Shown here: positions 10,198 through 20,964 of the stretch, piece by piece
How the letters are laid out: the number at the start of each line of letters is the position of its first letter
How positions within the stretch are numbered: the first letter of the stretch is position 1
Origin: Centrapalus pauciflorus
Lineage: Eukaryota > Streptophyta > Magnoliopsida > Asterales > Asteraceae
Assembly: GCA_020465985.1 (NCBI GenBank)
Contig: JAANYP010007922.1
Location: forward strand, 84,270-148,269
Reading direction: 5' to 3'
DNA: 64,000 nt
Made by a program: the position numbers and the translations under genes
Notes under the pieces: generated by a model
What the model saw: only the letters and a program-made list of their open reading frames with translations
Database searches by the model: none
What the model was told of the DNA's origin: nothing

Positions 10198-10848
10198 TGT
10201 CAAGATCAAATTACTACCGAAGATTAACTGGTTTGAATCAATCAGAGTATAAAACCAATAACCTTGTATTGAATCAAAGTCCAATTAAGAAGTTTGCGGA
10301 ATAACACTTAACTGTTTTTAAGAGAAACTTTCAAACAAATAACACATAAATATAATAAAAAAAATCAAATCTTTTGTATTGCCAAACTTACTGATTACAA
10401 TCACCTCTCATCTGTTTGATTAGACGAAGAACACATATTGTTCTTAGGGTTTTACAACCTTAGAGGCTTATGAAAACTTAATCAGAAAGCAATTACAACT
10501 GAATCAAAACATGTACGTGCAAGCATACAATAGAAAAATCTATTCTATCTATATATATAAAGCCTTCTGATTTGTTTCCTTGAGGAACTCTGATTTCTTC
10601 TGGTAGTAGATATGCTTGAATCTTCAAATATAAATCTTTTCCTGAATTTCAGCACTTTCTGTTTGTAAAACTGTTGAGCAGCTTGAACTTTATCTGATAA
10701 GCAGCTTGAACTTGAGCAGCTTGAACTTTTGAACTAGCAGCTCGAACTTACTCAACTAACAGCTTGAACTTTGTATTTACACAGAAAATCTACTAACAGT
10801 TTGAGAAATCTAACTAACAGCTTGACATACTTAGAATATTTCCCAACA
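10198..10848 (-). repeat. copia-1 3' LTR (651 bp)
   Basis: Read on the - strand it begins TGTTGGG directly after a purine tract and ends TTGACA. It contains at least five copies of a GCAGCTTGAAC-like motif between about 10677 and 10780, and a TATA-like tract at 10549-10562. The outer boundary at 10198 is inferred from TG/CA ends and the point where Athila coding similarity stops. No partner LTR survives. Confidence 0.7.
10549..10562 (-). promoter_or_regulatory. TATA-like tract, copia-1 LTR
   Basis: On the - strand it reads TTTATATATATAG, a good plant TATA candidate about 290 bp inside the LTR start. The call rests on sequence and position only. Confidence 0.45.
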
Positions 10849-10860
10849 ATCTCCCCCTAA
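10849..10860 (-). other. Polypurine tract, copia-1
   Basis: The - strand reads TTAGGGGGAGAT directly before the LTR start TGTTGGG, the classical copia PPT that primes plus-strand synthesis. It fixes both the orientation and the inner LTR edge. Confidence 0.85.
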
Positions 10861-11097
10861 CTTAAATTCTTTACACAAGACTTTAAGTTTTTGTACAAAT
10901 AAGGAAATAAAACAAAGTAAAACTGTTATCTACAGACTAAGGCATCCAAAAACTTACAGTTGTGAAAGTTTCTGCTTTATTGCCTTTATAAAATCTCTTT
11001 TCATCTCTTCTTTATCACAGTAAATCTTCACGGAGCTTATTTGGAGTAACCATGCTTTTGGTAGATCAAAGAACTCAAAATCGAAGAACATGCTGGA
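10861..11097 (-). other. copia-1 3' untranslated region
   Basis: Between the post-pol ORF and the PPT. No gene or clear repeat seen. Confidence 0.5.
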
Positions 11098-13299
11098 TCA
11101 GTTTGCAAATTTGAGTCTATATGTCTTTGATTTCACATATAGATCATCTTGTACAATCTTCATATCCTTGGCAGCTTCTATGTCTCTTCTGATAGATTCT
11201 GGGTCAAAAATGCTTTTAAGATCTTTTACACTTTGATTAACCCAAACAAGTGGAGACCTAGACTGACTAACAGTTCCAATATGATGCATTTGTGTCAGCT
11301 CATCTCTGGTCAGCCTCTGTACTAGGTGAACTATGCTCTTGTATTCTTCCTCAGGACCAGGTTCTCTTTTGATTACAAAGTGATATCTTAAATCAATGTC
11401 ATCCATTGACTTAGCATACCAGTAGGTAATAGGAGGCTTGGAGAAATCATGCTGATCGAGGGTGTTTTCAATTTCCATTACCTTTTGCAACTGATGTTCA
11501 AACAACACCCTTTTCACCTGATCAAGCTTTGCTTGTTGAATAGCTTCAGATTGAGGATCATCAGCAACAGTTTGAACAGGAGGAGGAGGATTAATGACCC
11601 CAGCTTGAACTGGTTCTTATTGGCTTTGGACTTGTTGGGAGACTTTGGCTGCCTTTTGTTTTTCCATTTCTTTGTCATGTAAGTCTTGCAGTTTTTCTGT
11701 TGGCCATGACTAAGCCATTATTCTTGGAATTCCAGCTGATGCAGAGAAGTTTAAAAAATTTTTTTTGTGTTCTGCCTTTGAATGCCCTGTTGGCATTTTC
11801 CTTTTCCTCTGATTTTCCTTGACCACAAACCCTCTTAGATAGTCACCTAAGCTTTCATCATCTTTCATTGGTTCATGGGTTTGCTAGTCTAAAAGATCAT
11901 CCTGTTCTTCGGCTAGTTTTCTTGCCAGTTCAGCATCATGGGCAACCTGGGCTTCTTTAGAAGAGAATTTGATCTTTGGAGATTCAATTAGAATGCTTTT
12001 GCCCTTGTCTCTGGAAGCTGATGCTGTGGATTGGACTGTTGAGACAGGAGCCTGAGAACCTTCTCTGATAACAACTTGTCTTTGTGGGAGCAGCTTGAGT
12101 TTCTAGACTAACAGCTTGAGTGGCTGTTGGAACTGTTAGCCTAGAATCTGGGACTATTGGAGCAGATGTTGAAGCTGTTTGGAGTGAAGTAGGGATCTCC
12201 TTATTCTCCCCTTTTTTGGATGCATTGGTTTGGCCAGGAGGACCTACAACCTTTGCTATTAGGGTTCGAACCATCTTCTCAAGTTGAATAATTTTATTTC
12301 CACATAGGGTGAACCCTTGATGAAAATAATCCATTCTTTGATGTTGAGTTGCTATTGTCTGTTGCATAGCTGTGATTTGTGCCCCCTGTGTAGCAATAAG
12401 GGACTTGTAATGTTCCAATATGGCTACAACAGGTTTCAGCTGAGGAGGAAGGAGCTCATGAGACCTTTTGTCTTTTGTATTGGATGATTGTGCGGAGTGG
12501 GGATGTAGGTATGATAGAAGGAGCAGAAGGATTATTTGTATCATGAGAAGTGGGTTGGGGTCCTGGGGGTTGAAGCATTGATGGATGGCTGAGCCTGCTC
12601 AGGACCCTCTCTTCTGTTTGTTGGATTGATGCCCATCATTGCAGAAGGAAATGGGACATCTACATTTAAAAAATTGTCACTAGGTTTTAAAAGCCGTTTT
12701 ATTGATGGTAAAGAGTGCCTATGGGAAACATGTATCCTTTTACGTATATTAAAATTATTGCAAGATCTTGCAATTATTTTATCCAAAAATCGTGGATACA
12801 TCAAAAATTTCCCATTCTTTAGGGCATGATGCCTTAAGATCCCCTGAAAAATCATATTTGAAAAATTGAACTGTTGGCCCGTTGATAAGCACACCAAGGC
12901 AGTGGCTAAATTTGAAGAGAATTCTGACCAGCCAGTTCTTTTAGGGCTTATACACTGTTGTATAACATGCACAAGATATTTCCTATTAGGGGCAAAATAT
13001 GCTTTAAAGAAAGTAAAAGAATCAGTAGGGCCGCTATACCCTATTGCAAAAAGTCCTTCATGTAAGGCAGTAAGGGATAGATCTGATATACCTACGGCAT
13101 CTTGAAGATGCAAGTGTTGGCGGATGGTTTCCTCAGTTATAGTAACAGGGTTGCCATCGATTGTGGATGCCAAAGATGTGACTCCATTGATGGTTTTGAC
13201 TGAGGCAGATTTCCAGAACTGCTCTATATGAGACACATAGATGGTAGGATTGACATTGATGGCGTGATATATATGGGAATTTCGAAGGAAGTCCATCAT
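11098..13299 (-). pseudogene. copia-1 post-pol ('env-like') ORF, broken
   Basis: Three pieces in order on the - strand. 12541-13299 is a globular N-terminal domain (NVNPTIYVSHIEQFWKSA, then FLMYPRFLDKIIARS). 11984-12544 is a glutamine-rich helix likely to form a coiled coil, then low complexity. 11098-11517 is a C-terminal domain containing YHFVIKREPG and LTRDELTQMHHIGTV. The same order and motifs occur in the copia-2 ORF at 15987-18794, so it is an inherited component of this lineage. No signal peptide or membrane span is obvious. Frameshifts near 12542 and in 11518-11983 disable it. Biochemical role unknown. Confidence 0.7.
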
Positions 13300-13733
13300 G
13301 TCGTGGAAAGGGTGAAGGTCAGTATGTTTGAGAGAATAAGGGAGACAGTTGTGCTCTTTGACAAACTCTATTGACGATCAAGACGGTGATTTAGGGTTTG
13401 AGAGATTTGTCTATATGGGAAAAGATCGTGGAAGATATTTTTGCAACTGATAGTTACAAGTGAAGGAAACTGGGACCTTTAAAGGTTTGGGCATTTCGAA
13501 AATATCTAATCCCGCGCACACACTTATAAGAAATTACAGAATTACCCTGCACACTTTGACAGATCAAGTGAAAACAACTAACAATCCGAGTGAAGTGAAC
13601 TAGCAGCTTGAGAAAAGACTCAAGTTGTTAGTTGAAAATTAAGCATATTCTTATGAAACAGTGTCTCCCCCTTAATCAAGCATATGAAATAAATATATTC
13701 TTCATAAAATAAGAGAGAATGATGAAAAACAAA
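13300..13733 (-). other. Spacer between pol and post-pol ORF (copia-1)
   Basis: No gene seen. In copia-2 the equivalent spacer is about 2.2 kb and carries motif arrays; here it is short and has none of them. Confidence 0.5.
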
Positions 13734-15050
13734 TTAATCCATATTAACCATACCAATATTTGATACTAGGAAGGTGAATCTTCCTACATCAAATGGTTTT
13801 GTAAATAGATCAGCTAACTGATCATCTGTATGAATTTTGGTAACTTGGATTAATTTCTTCTCATTACAATCTCTTATAAAATGAAATCTAATGTCTATAT
13901 GCTTGGTATTGGGAAATTTCACTGGATTTTGTACGATGCTTATGGCACTTGAGTTGTCAATGTAAATAGGAGTAGATAAAAAGTTCATACCATAGTCTCT
14001 CAGTTGATTCTGAATCCACATCACTTGGGAACATCAACTGGCAGCTGCTACATATTCTGCTTCAGTAGATGAGGTGGAGACAATTGTTTGCTTTTTACAC
14101 TGCCAAGAGACCAGTCTTACTCCTAGATATTGACATCCACCAGTTGTGGATTTTCTGTCAATGTTGCATCCTCCATAGTCACTATCAGAGTAGGCTATTA
14201 GTTCAAGAGGAGAGTCTTTAGGATACAATAGGCCAAAATTAGGTTGGCCCTTGAGATATCTAAAATTCTCTTAACAGCAAACAGATGTGAGTCCTTTGGA
14301 GCACATTGAAACCTGGCACAAACACAAATAACAAACATTATATCAGGTCTAGAAGATGTGAGATACATTAATGGACCTATCAAGGATCTGTATAGGTGAA
14401 TGTCCACATCTACTCCATCTTTGTCTGCATCACGCTGCTTGTGAGTGTCCGTTGGAGTACTAGCAACTTTGGTATCTTTGTAACCAAACTTTTCCAGAAT
14501 GTCATTAACATATTTTGATTGACTTATAAAAAGTCCTGTGGGCTTCTGCTTGACCTGCAATCCTAGAAAGAAGGTGAGTTCTCCCATTGAACTCATTTGA
14601 AACTTTTTGTGCATCAATGTCTCAAACTCTTTACATAGACTGTCATTTGTGGACCCAAAGATGATATCATCATCATAGATCTGAACAAGCAAAATCTCAG
14701 ATTTGATGGACTTTGTGAACAATGTTATGTCCAGAGTACCTCTCTTGAATCCATTTTGTAGAAGGTATGATGACAAAGTGTCATATCATGCTCTTGGGGC
14801 TTGATGGAGTCCATAGAGGGGTTTGTCTAATTTGTAGACTTTGTCTGGATACTTATAGTCCTCAAATCCAGGGGGTTGACACACATATGCCTATTCTTCA
14901 ATTGTACTATACAGGAATGCAGATTTGACATCCATTTGGTATACTTTAAATCCTTTGAAGCTGGCATAAGCTAGGAACAGTCTAATGGCTTCTATCCTTG
15001 CTACCAGGGCAAAGACATCATCATAATCGATTCCTTCTTCTTGAGTGTAT
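13734..15050 (-). pseudogene. pol: copia-1 reverse transcriptase / RNase H (most of the domain)
   Basis: Pieces in order on the - strand: RT up to 15050 (QMDVKSAFL region), 14198-14776 (fingers/palm with GELTFFLGLQVKQ), 14034-14228 (RNase H DSDYGGCN..STTGGCQYLG) and 13734-14024 (IDNSSAI, KHIDIRFHFIRD). The RT active-site YVDD reads YDDD. In-frame stops include one where an APRAWYDTL tryptophan is expected, and one before CSQVMW. The domain continues at 28543 because copia-2 is inserted within it; the reading resumes exactly across the target site (LVAQGY to TQEEGIDY). Confidence 0.88.
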
Positions 15051-15692
15051 TGTAAGGTCTACGACTGCAAGATCTATCTAGACGCGGATCCGTGAACGAG
15101 TGCGGAATCCTCGTTGACGGTTAGACGGACAACTCTCAACCAACGGAACACGGAGACTATTAGACGCTGAACGTACGACACACGAACGATCCTACGAACT
15201 AATTCTCTCCGAAACGGCACTCACCTAGCTGATAAACTCGAGATCGCCTTTTGCTTAATTCCTCACGAATTCTGCTAAAAGTCCTCTAATGATTCGAGTC
15301 TATCCCTAATTATAGACCCTGATTCGAGTCTGATGTGGGCCAGAATCGAATCTGGCCCAAGGCCTATTCGAGTCTGTCCACAATGACACTCTCGAATCTA
15401 TCCCATTCGAATCTAAGGATACATTCGAATCTATCACAGATTCGAATGTCTTCCTTTACATATTCGAATCTAGCCAATACACTTAAACACTTAAGTGATG
15501 AAACTTACGTTATTACCTTATGATTGATTTTATCTTTGAACTTTATGTTTGAACTTCTTGTAATACGTTACATCAAGTTCCAACATACAAACACCGATAA
15601 ATATCAACCATAAATAACATATATAACAAACACATGCTAAATCACAATGTAAGACCACTTAGACTGCTATCGTCACACAGGATGTACCAACA
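15051..15692 (-). repeat. copia-2 3' LTR (left copy, 642 bp)
   Basis: TG..CA ends; on the - strand it follows the purine tract at 15693-15704. A YTCGAR cluster (eight copies) lies at about 15292-15480. Differences from the right copy are at about 15174, 15275, 15401 and 15605. One arm of a 10-bp inverted repeat lies at 15666-15675. Confidence 0.95.
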
Positions 15693-15712
15693 GACTCCCC
15701 CTTGACGATAGC
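15666..15712 (-). promoter_or_regulatory. Inverted repeat enclosing the copia-2 PPT and 3' LTR edge
   Basis: GCTATCGTCA (15666-15675) and its exact complement TGACGATAGC (15703-15712) lie on either side of the PPT/LTR boundary, leaving a 27-base loop that holds the PPT and the first bases of the LTR. It can form only at the 3' LTR, because the 5' LTR has just one arm. A role in RNA 3' end structure or plus-strand priming is an inference. Confidence 0.6.
15693..15704 (-). other. Polypurine tract, copia-2
   Basis: The - strand reads CAAGGGGGAGTC directly before the LTR start TGTTGGT, the standard position for priming plus-strand DNA. Confidence 0.85.
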
Positions 15713-15986
15713 TTCTAATAATTCACACATTTGATTTAAGAACTTGGTTTATTTATTGAGTCAACATACTACCAGCATACAGACCTTTCTCGACACATAC
15801 CTTGACCACATTTTCATACTTACTAGCCTCACTATCCATATGTGTGTCACTGGAGATCTTACAATTATACAAAATCTGAAGATCTTCTTTGGAGAGGTTT
15901 ACCAGGTGAAGCGGGTCGTAGACTCTAAGAATGACTTTTTCTTCAAAATCCTCCAAAACTGCTTCCCCGGTCTCAGTGTCGGCGTA

Positions 15987-18794
15987 TCACCAATGTAAAT
16001 TCTGCAAAACATTCTGTGGCATTTGCTTTAGAGGCACTTTCCTCAGACATTTAGCTGGTTTGTAATGAATCCTCATCCACGGTCGTCCGGTTAGAGGATC
16101 TATACGTGACTGATCGTCTACTCTTCTCCCGACCCTTGGATTCAAACGCTCGAATTTCCTTGATCTCCCCTCATTTCTTATGATTCTTTCAATTACGCTC
16201 GCATAGGGATCATTTCCAATGTTTATCAAATCTTTCCATGCTAACGCAGTGATTTCGATCTTTGGTAGGGAGTTGAATGCTTTTAATGTTCGCCTTATGT
16301 ACTGAAGCCCGTCTTTTCTTTTAATTACAAAAAGCTGCAGATCTCTGTCAAAGAACCAACTTAAAATTCGCTCAGACAGCTTCCCAGTACCCGACACTCT
16401 CATTGTCCTCTTAATCGCTAACTCCTTCTCTTCAGCCCTGAACCATAGCTTTCTTTTTTCTTCATTACTTAGCTCTCTTGCAGGTTCTTCTGTCGATGGC
16501 TGAGGATTCAATGCAACATTTACTATATCTACATTGACAATTCTATTTCCATCAATCATGTAGGTATCGGTAATAGGATTCTGCTGCACAACTATCTCAT
16601 CAGCTTCATCATCCTCATCAGCGACTACCTCATCATCTGACTGCCAGTCCACTACCTCTTCTGGCACAAACTCGCCTTCCTCTAGCTCTTCATCTTCATT
16701 ATCAAAACCTACATCCAGAGGATCATCATCGAGATCCATAAGCGCTTCAATCATCTCACTGATTTCAAAGTCTGTAGGCTGTTTTGATGAACCAGCTTCT
16801 CCCATTTCTCCTTCACCTTGACTAGGCTCCCCCTGAACTTGTGTAGTTTGAGCTGTAGGAAAATCTACAGACTCATTCTCTTTATTTGCACCGGGATCAT
16901 TGCCTTCGTTATCATCATCTCTTCGCTGTACTTCCTGCTCCTTACAACTTGTCTCCCCCTGAGTTTGTAGATTTTGCATAAGTTGCTCAAGGAGGGACCT
17001 CATTGATCTGATTTCTGAAGACTGATCAGCAATAAACGATTTTAGCTCTGTGTTTTCGTCTCTTACAGTCTCCACAATCTTCCTTAATTCTGCATTCTCC
17101 TTGTCAAGATTTGAGTTATGCTCCTGGAGCTCACCGACAGCTTTTGTAAGGGATATGATTTGAACATGCTGAAAGTCAACACGTCCTTTGAGTTGCATGA
17201 ATCTTTGATTTTCAGTATATGCGGCTGACGTAGATGGAATGGACTGAATGGGAGATGGGATGAATGGTGGTGGAATGTATGGTTCATGATGCTGAGGTGG
17301 CGGTGATGGTGGAGCTGTGGCTTGTGGTTGGGTTTGGGTTTGAGGCTGAGGTTGTGCATCGGACTCTGATGATGTCCCCTGCATGAATCTGTGACGTTTG
17401 GCCCTTTGCCTCGTCACCAACGGAGCAACCTCCTCTTCTTCAAAATCTGAATCCTCAGATTCCCTGTCCTCTCGCCTCCTCGAACCTCCTTCATTCACAA
17501 TCAACCTCGATCCATAGGTTCCAATTTGAATTCCGGGATCTGCAGCTGCTGGTTCAGGAACTTCCTCTGATTCTGATTCGGATTCTGAAGATGTTAAGCC
17601 TTCATCTGCCCTTTCTGGCTCATATTCCTCTACATCCCGAAATACATCATCTTCATCTTCTGGGGGACTAAGCAGCTCACCCACTAACGCTGCTGCAACA
17701 TCTTCATTGGCATGGGGACCAGATGCCCATATTTCCTCCAGGGTTTGAGCAATCTGCTCGGATTCGGGAACTGCACTTGAAGTCTCTGCTTCTTGTGCTT
17801 GGGGCTGGTCGCTCGTAGAAGGCCTTGACGCCTGGATTTGACTCGCGGCTGGCCTCTGTCGTCGTCTTGGATCACGCGGCTGAGCACGCGGCTGTTGCTG
17901 TTGTTGACGTTGCTGTTGTTGTTGCTGTGGTTGAATCTCAACGACCCCTGCCCAGTTGGCATCTCCCGGCGCGTGAAATTCCCTATCCACAATCGCTCCG
18001 AACAATGGACGCGCCACCGGAACAGCTAATCTTCCTCGATGTGAGGAACAGTCAGCAAAAATGCGTTTGTCCATAACATTAACGCTCAGAGAGTCATCTG
18101 ACTGTGGCAAATTTGGCAAGAAGTGCCTTATCAACATCATAACAAATCTTGGATACAGTAGAAATCTTTCCCTTTCTGGAGCTGTAAGCTGATGGACGAA
18201 CTCCGAGAAAAACATTTGCGAGAAGCTGAACTTCCGATTATACACCAGTGCAATAACCCCCGATTGGATCTTTGACATTATGTAGTCAAATCCAGCCTTC
18301 TTCGGCGCAAAACAAGCCATGAAAACGTGCACCAAGAATCTCCACTGTCCTATCAGTCCACTCTTCATATACGATGACTTCGTAACATCCAAACTGTAGC
18401 CCATCCTCAGAAACGCGGTCTGCCTGATACTTAACGGGAAGTCAATAGGCCCGTCCTCCTGTTCCTGTGTTCACAACTGCAGAACCTGTCGCAACATATC
18501 TGGAGAGAAGACTAGCGGCTGTCCAGCAATTCTGGTTCTTAGAACTGTCGGGGTGACAGTACAATCAACCTGTAAATGGTCATAAAACTGCCGTACATAC
18601 GAAATGACTATTGGAATGTTATGATACAACGCATAGGTAATCCTAGATTCAGCTAGGAAATCCAAAACTTGGCGAAAACCCTGCGTCTCAGAGATATTAT
18701 TATCAGGATTAAGGACCATATTATGCTTTGGGACAAAAGCTCGAGCTGCCATATCTGCACAATAAACAAAACTGTTAGACTCATTAAAAATCAA
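15987..18794 (-). pseudogene. copia-2 post-pol ('env-like') ORF with one in-frame TGA
   Basis: Two ORFs, 18471-18794 (107 codons) and 15987-18404 (805 codons), are in the same frame with a single TGA at 18468-18470, so the intact form would be about 935 aa. Residues of the long part: globular domain 1-130 (WRFLVHVFMACFAPKKAG, FLLYPRFVMMLIRHF), glutamine tract 158-171, acidic Ser/Glu-rich region 200-345, proline-rich stretch 350-398, strong coiled coil 402-480, acidic region 545-605, basic C-terminal domain 640-805 (LFVIKRKDGLQYI). The same architecture occurs in copia-1. No signal peptide or clear membrane span is seen, so 'envelope' is doubtful. Function unknown. Confidence 0.75.
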
Positions 18795-18914
18795 TAAACT
18801 TGTTTAAATTCAAATTTGTTTTATTTTGTACTTGATTAAATACAAAATCTAACACAATTAAATTTCCACAAGTTTAATAAAATTTAAATTAAACAAAGTA
18901 AATAAAGTACAGAT

Positions 18915-19080
18915 TCGAAAGTAACAGATTCGAAGTGTCCATATTCGAGTGTAATGGACAGATTCGAAAAGTCCCTATTCGAGTCTAATGGACAGATTCG
19001 AATATCATGGTCATCTCGAATCTAATGACAGATTCGAGAAACCCATGAACAGATTCGAATCCAAGAATAGACTCGAAGCC
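18915..19080. repeat. YTCGAR motif array A (copia-2 spacer)
   Basis: About ten copies of AGATTCGAA-like motifs in both orientations within about 165 bp, irregularly spaced. Chance expectation for YTCGAR is about one per kilobase. Confidence 0.8.
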
Positions 19081-19389
19081 CCGTCGGCCATTGTTTCAAC
19101 AAAACCCAAGATTTTAACCATTTTGAACTTGGTAAATCACATACATTAGTTCAACTAGGTTCTAATCCTTGATTTATGCTTTTAATTTGATATTTTATAG
19201 GCCCAAACTTAGTTATTTAGCAAAAACCCTATTTTGACCCATAAAACTTCAAAATTTGATGTTTTAGCCTAAACTTGTGTATAAAACTACATAAATCTTG
19301 TACAATCAAGTTGATTATACCTAGATGCAAGAGTAGAATCGAACACACAGTCTTCAAACTCGACAAATTGTCGTTTAGAAGGATTACGA

Positions 19390-19575
19390 TAGACTCGAGA
19401 ACAGATTCGAAATCGCCAATATAGATTCGAGGGTATAGATTCGAGAACAGTAAGTATTAAATGACTTCACTGTTGACCTATATATACTACCAACCTTCAA
19501 GTCTAAGTGTAGATTCGAATCTACTGACAGATTCGAATTACTCCTTATTCGAGTCTGTCTTAGATTCGAAACCAC
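19390..19575. repeat. YTCGAR motif array B (copia-2 spacer)
   Basis: About eight copies of AGAYTCGAR in both orientations, with unrelated sequence between them, 300 bp from array A. Confidence 0.8.
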
Positions 19576-20196
19576 CAACACTTAGAAAAATTTCGAAAAT
19601 TTTGAAATAATTTCAACTTTTCCAACTTTTTTCTACGGTATTGTGTAACCAGATAAACTATGCCAATTCTTTTACCCTAAGCTCAAGATAATTCACGCAT
19701 TGATTATTTTATTCAACTTTGAATGCACCCTCAGTAACTTTTGACCTTTTACCTAAGTAAAAATTAAACTAAACTAAAATAAAATAAAAAAAAATAAACT
19801 AAGGTAAAATGTTGACCAAAAATTTAATCTTGACTTAAGCTATACTAAAAAATTTACAAGCTAAGCTAATTACTTAAACAACATATTTTTGATGAGTATA
19901 GTCTATGAAAGGTTCAATCAGATAGCGATGTCTGATACTTACTTTCAGTACTTAAACTTTCACACTTAGGAATTTTTATTCCTTTGATTGTTTGTCGTGA
20001 CATACCTATTTATCCGATTGTTGGTATTTTACCCCTTTAAACATTCTACATTTCGGAATATCCCTTGGCCTTTTTATTTATCAGGAAATTATCTTACGTG
20101 ACTCAGACATAGACATACTTTTATGATCAAGGCACACAGACAAAGATTCTAACTTGTTGGTATTTGCAAACTTTCTTTAAAAGACAAACATCGGAC

Positions 20197-20361
20197 ACAG
20201 GTCTGTATTTTCATACAACAGAGTGTCTTAGTTCGACTTAAGGTTTTCTTTTAAAGTTAGCAGATAGTGGTGACAGGTCTGTACTGACGTACAACAAAGC
20301 GACATGTCTGCTAACCCGAATCTAAACAGAGACAACAGGTCTGTACTTACGTACAACAGAG
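20197..20361. repeat. Three diverged repeats with a GTAC..GTAC core
   Basis: ACAGGTCTGTA..TACAACA blocks start near 20197, 20273 and 20336. The second and third contain GTACTGACGTAC and GTACTTACGTAC, which are near-palindromic. The spacing is 63-76 bp. Confidence 0.6.
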
Positions 20362-20830
20362 TTGCATGTTTTCGACTCTTAGTTTTACATGATATTTCTA
20401 TTCTTTCCATTTTCAGATGTATTTGATGTTGCCATACATCCCCAGAAAGTTTGCATACCTCATTTAGACTCAATGTTTGTATGTCTTGTACATAAAAATT
20501 AAGACCGATTGGTCATACATCTAAGTTAGTGACACGCTTGATTTTTTCTAGAATATTTTATTAGCCTTGAGATTCCCTATATGTATTATGCCTACCAACA
20601 CATCAAACTAAATAAAGTATAACACTTAGAATTTAGTTGCATTATGTGTGAAAGCCTAAATACTTAGAGTCTGTAACGACGGTGCTAATTTTCGTCACTT
20701 TGAACCTATGTATCTAAGACTTAACTCCTTTTTTTTCTGATATTCTCCTTTTTTTTTATTTTTGTAATTTTCTCTCTTTTGTTTCTTTTGTTTTTCATAA
20801 GAAAAAGCAGTGAACTAAGTTAACCTACTA

Positions 20831-20881
20831 ACTTACTAAAAATAGAAACTTACTAAAAATAGAAGCTTACTAAAAATAGAA
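20831..20881. repeat. 17-bp tandem repeat, three copies
   Basis: ACTTACTAAAAATAGAA repeated three times (one base differs in the third), just downstream of the copia-2 pol stop on the - strand. Confidence 0.8.
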
Positions 20882-20964
20882 ACTTTCCTAAATTAGCAGA
20901 CTACAGTAAAGAAAGAAATACTACGACTCTTCAAGAAAATAAATTTACTACTACTAAGATCAAA

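Larger units (their letters stand above)
18795..20964 (-). other. copia-2 spacer between pol and post-pol ORF
   Basis: About 2.2 kb with no credible gene. It holds two YTCGAR arrays (18915-19080, about 10 copies; 19390-19575, about 8 copies), three diverged repeats around GTCTGTACT..ACGTACAACA (20197-20361), and a three-copy 17-bp tandem repeat (20831-20881). Between these the sequence is AT-rich. Confidence 0.7.

Noticed and set aside
17684..18076. Additional ORFs around the Gln-rich part of the copia-2 post-pol gene
   Set aside because: They are alternative frames of the CAG/CTG-rich tract; the 805-codon frame has coherent domains.
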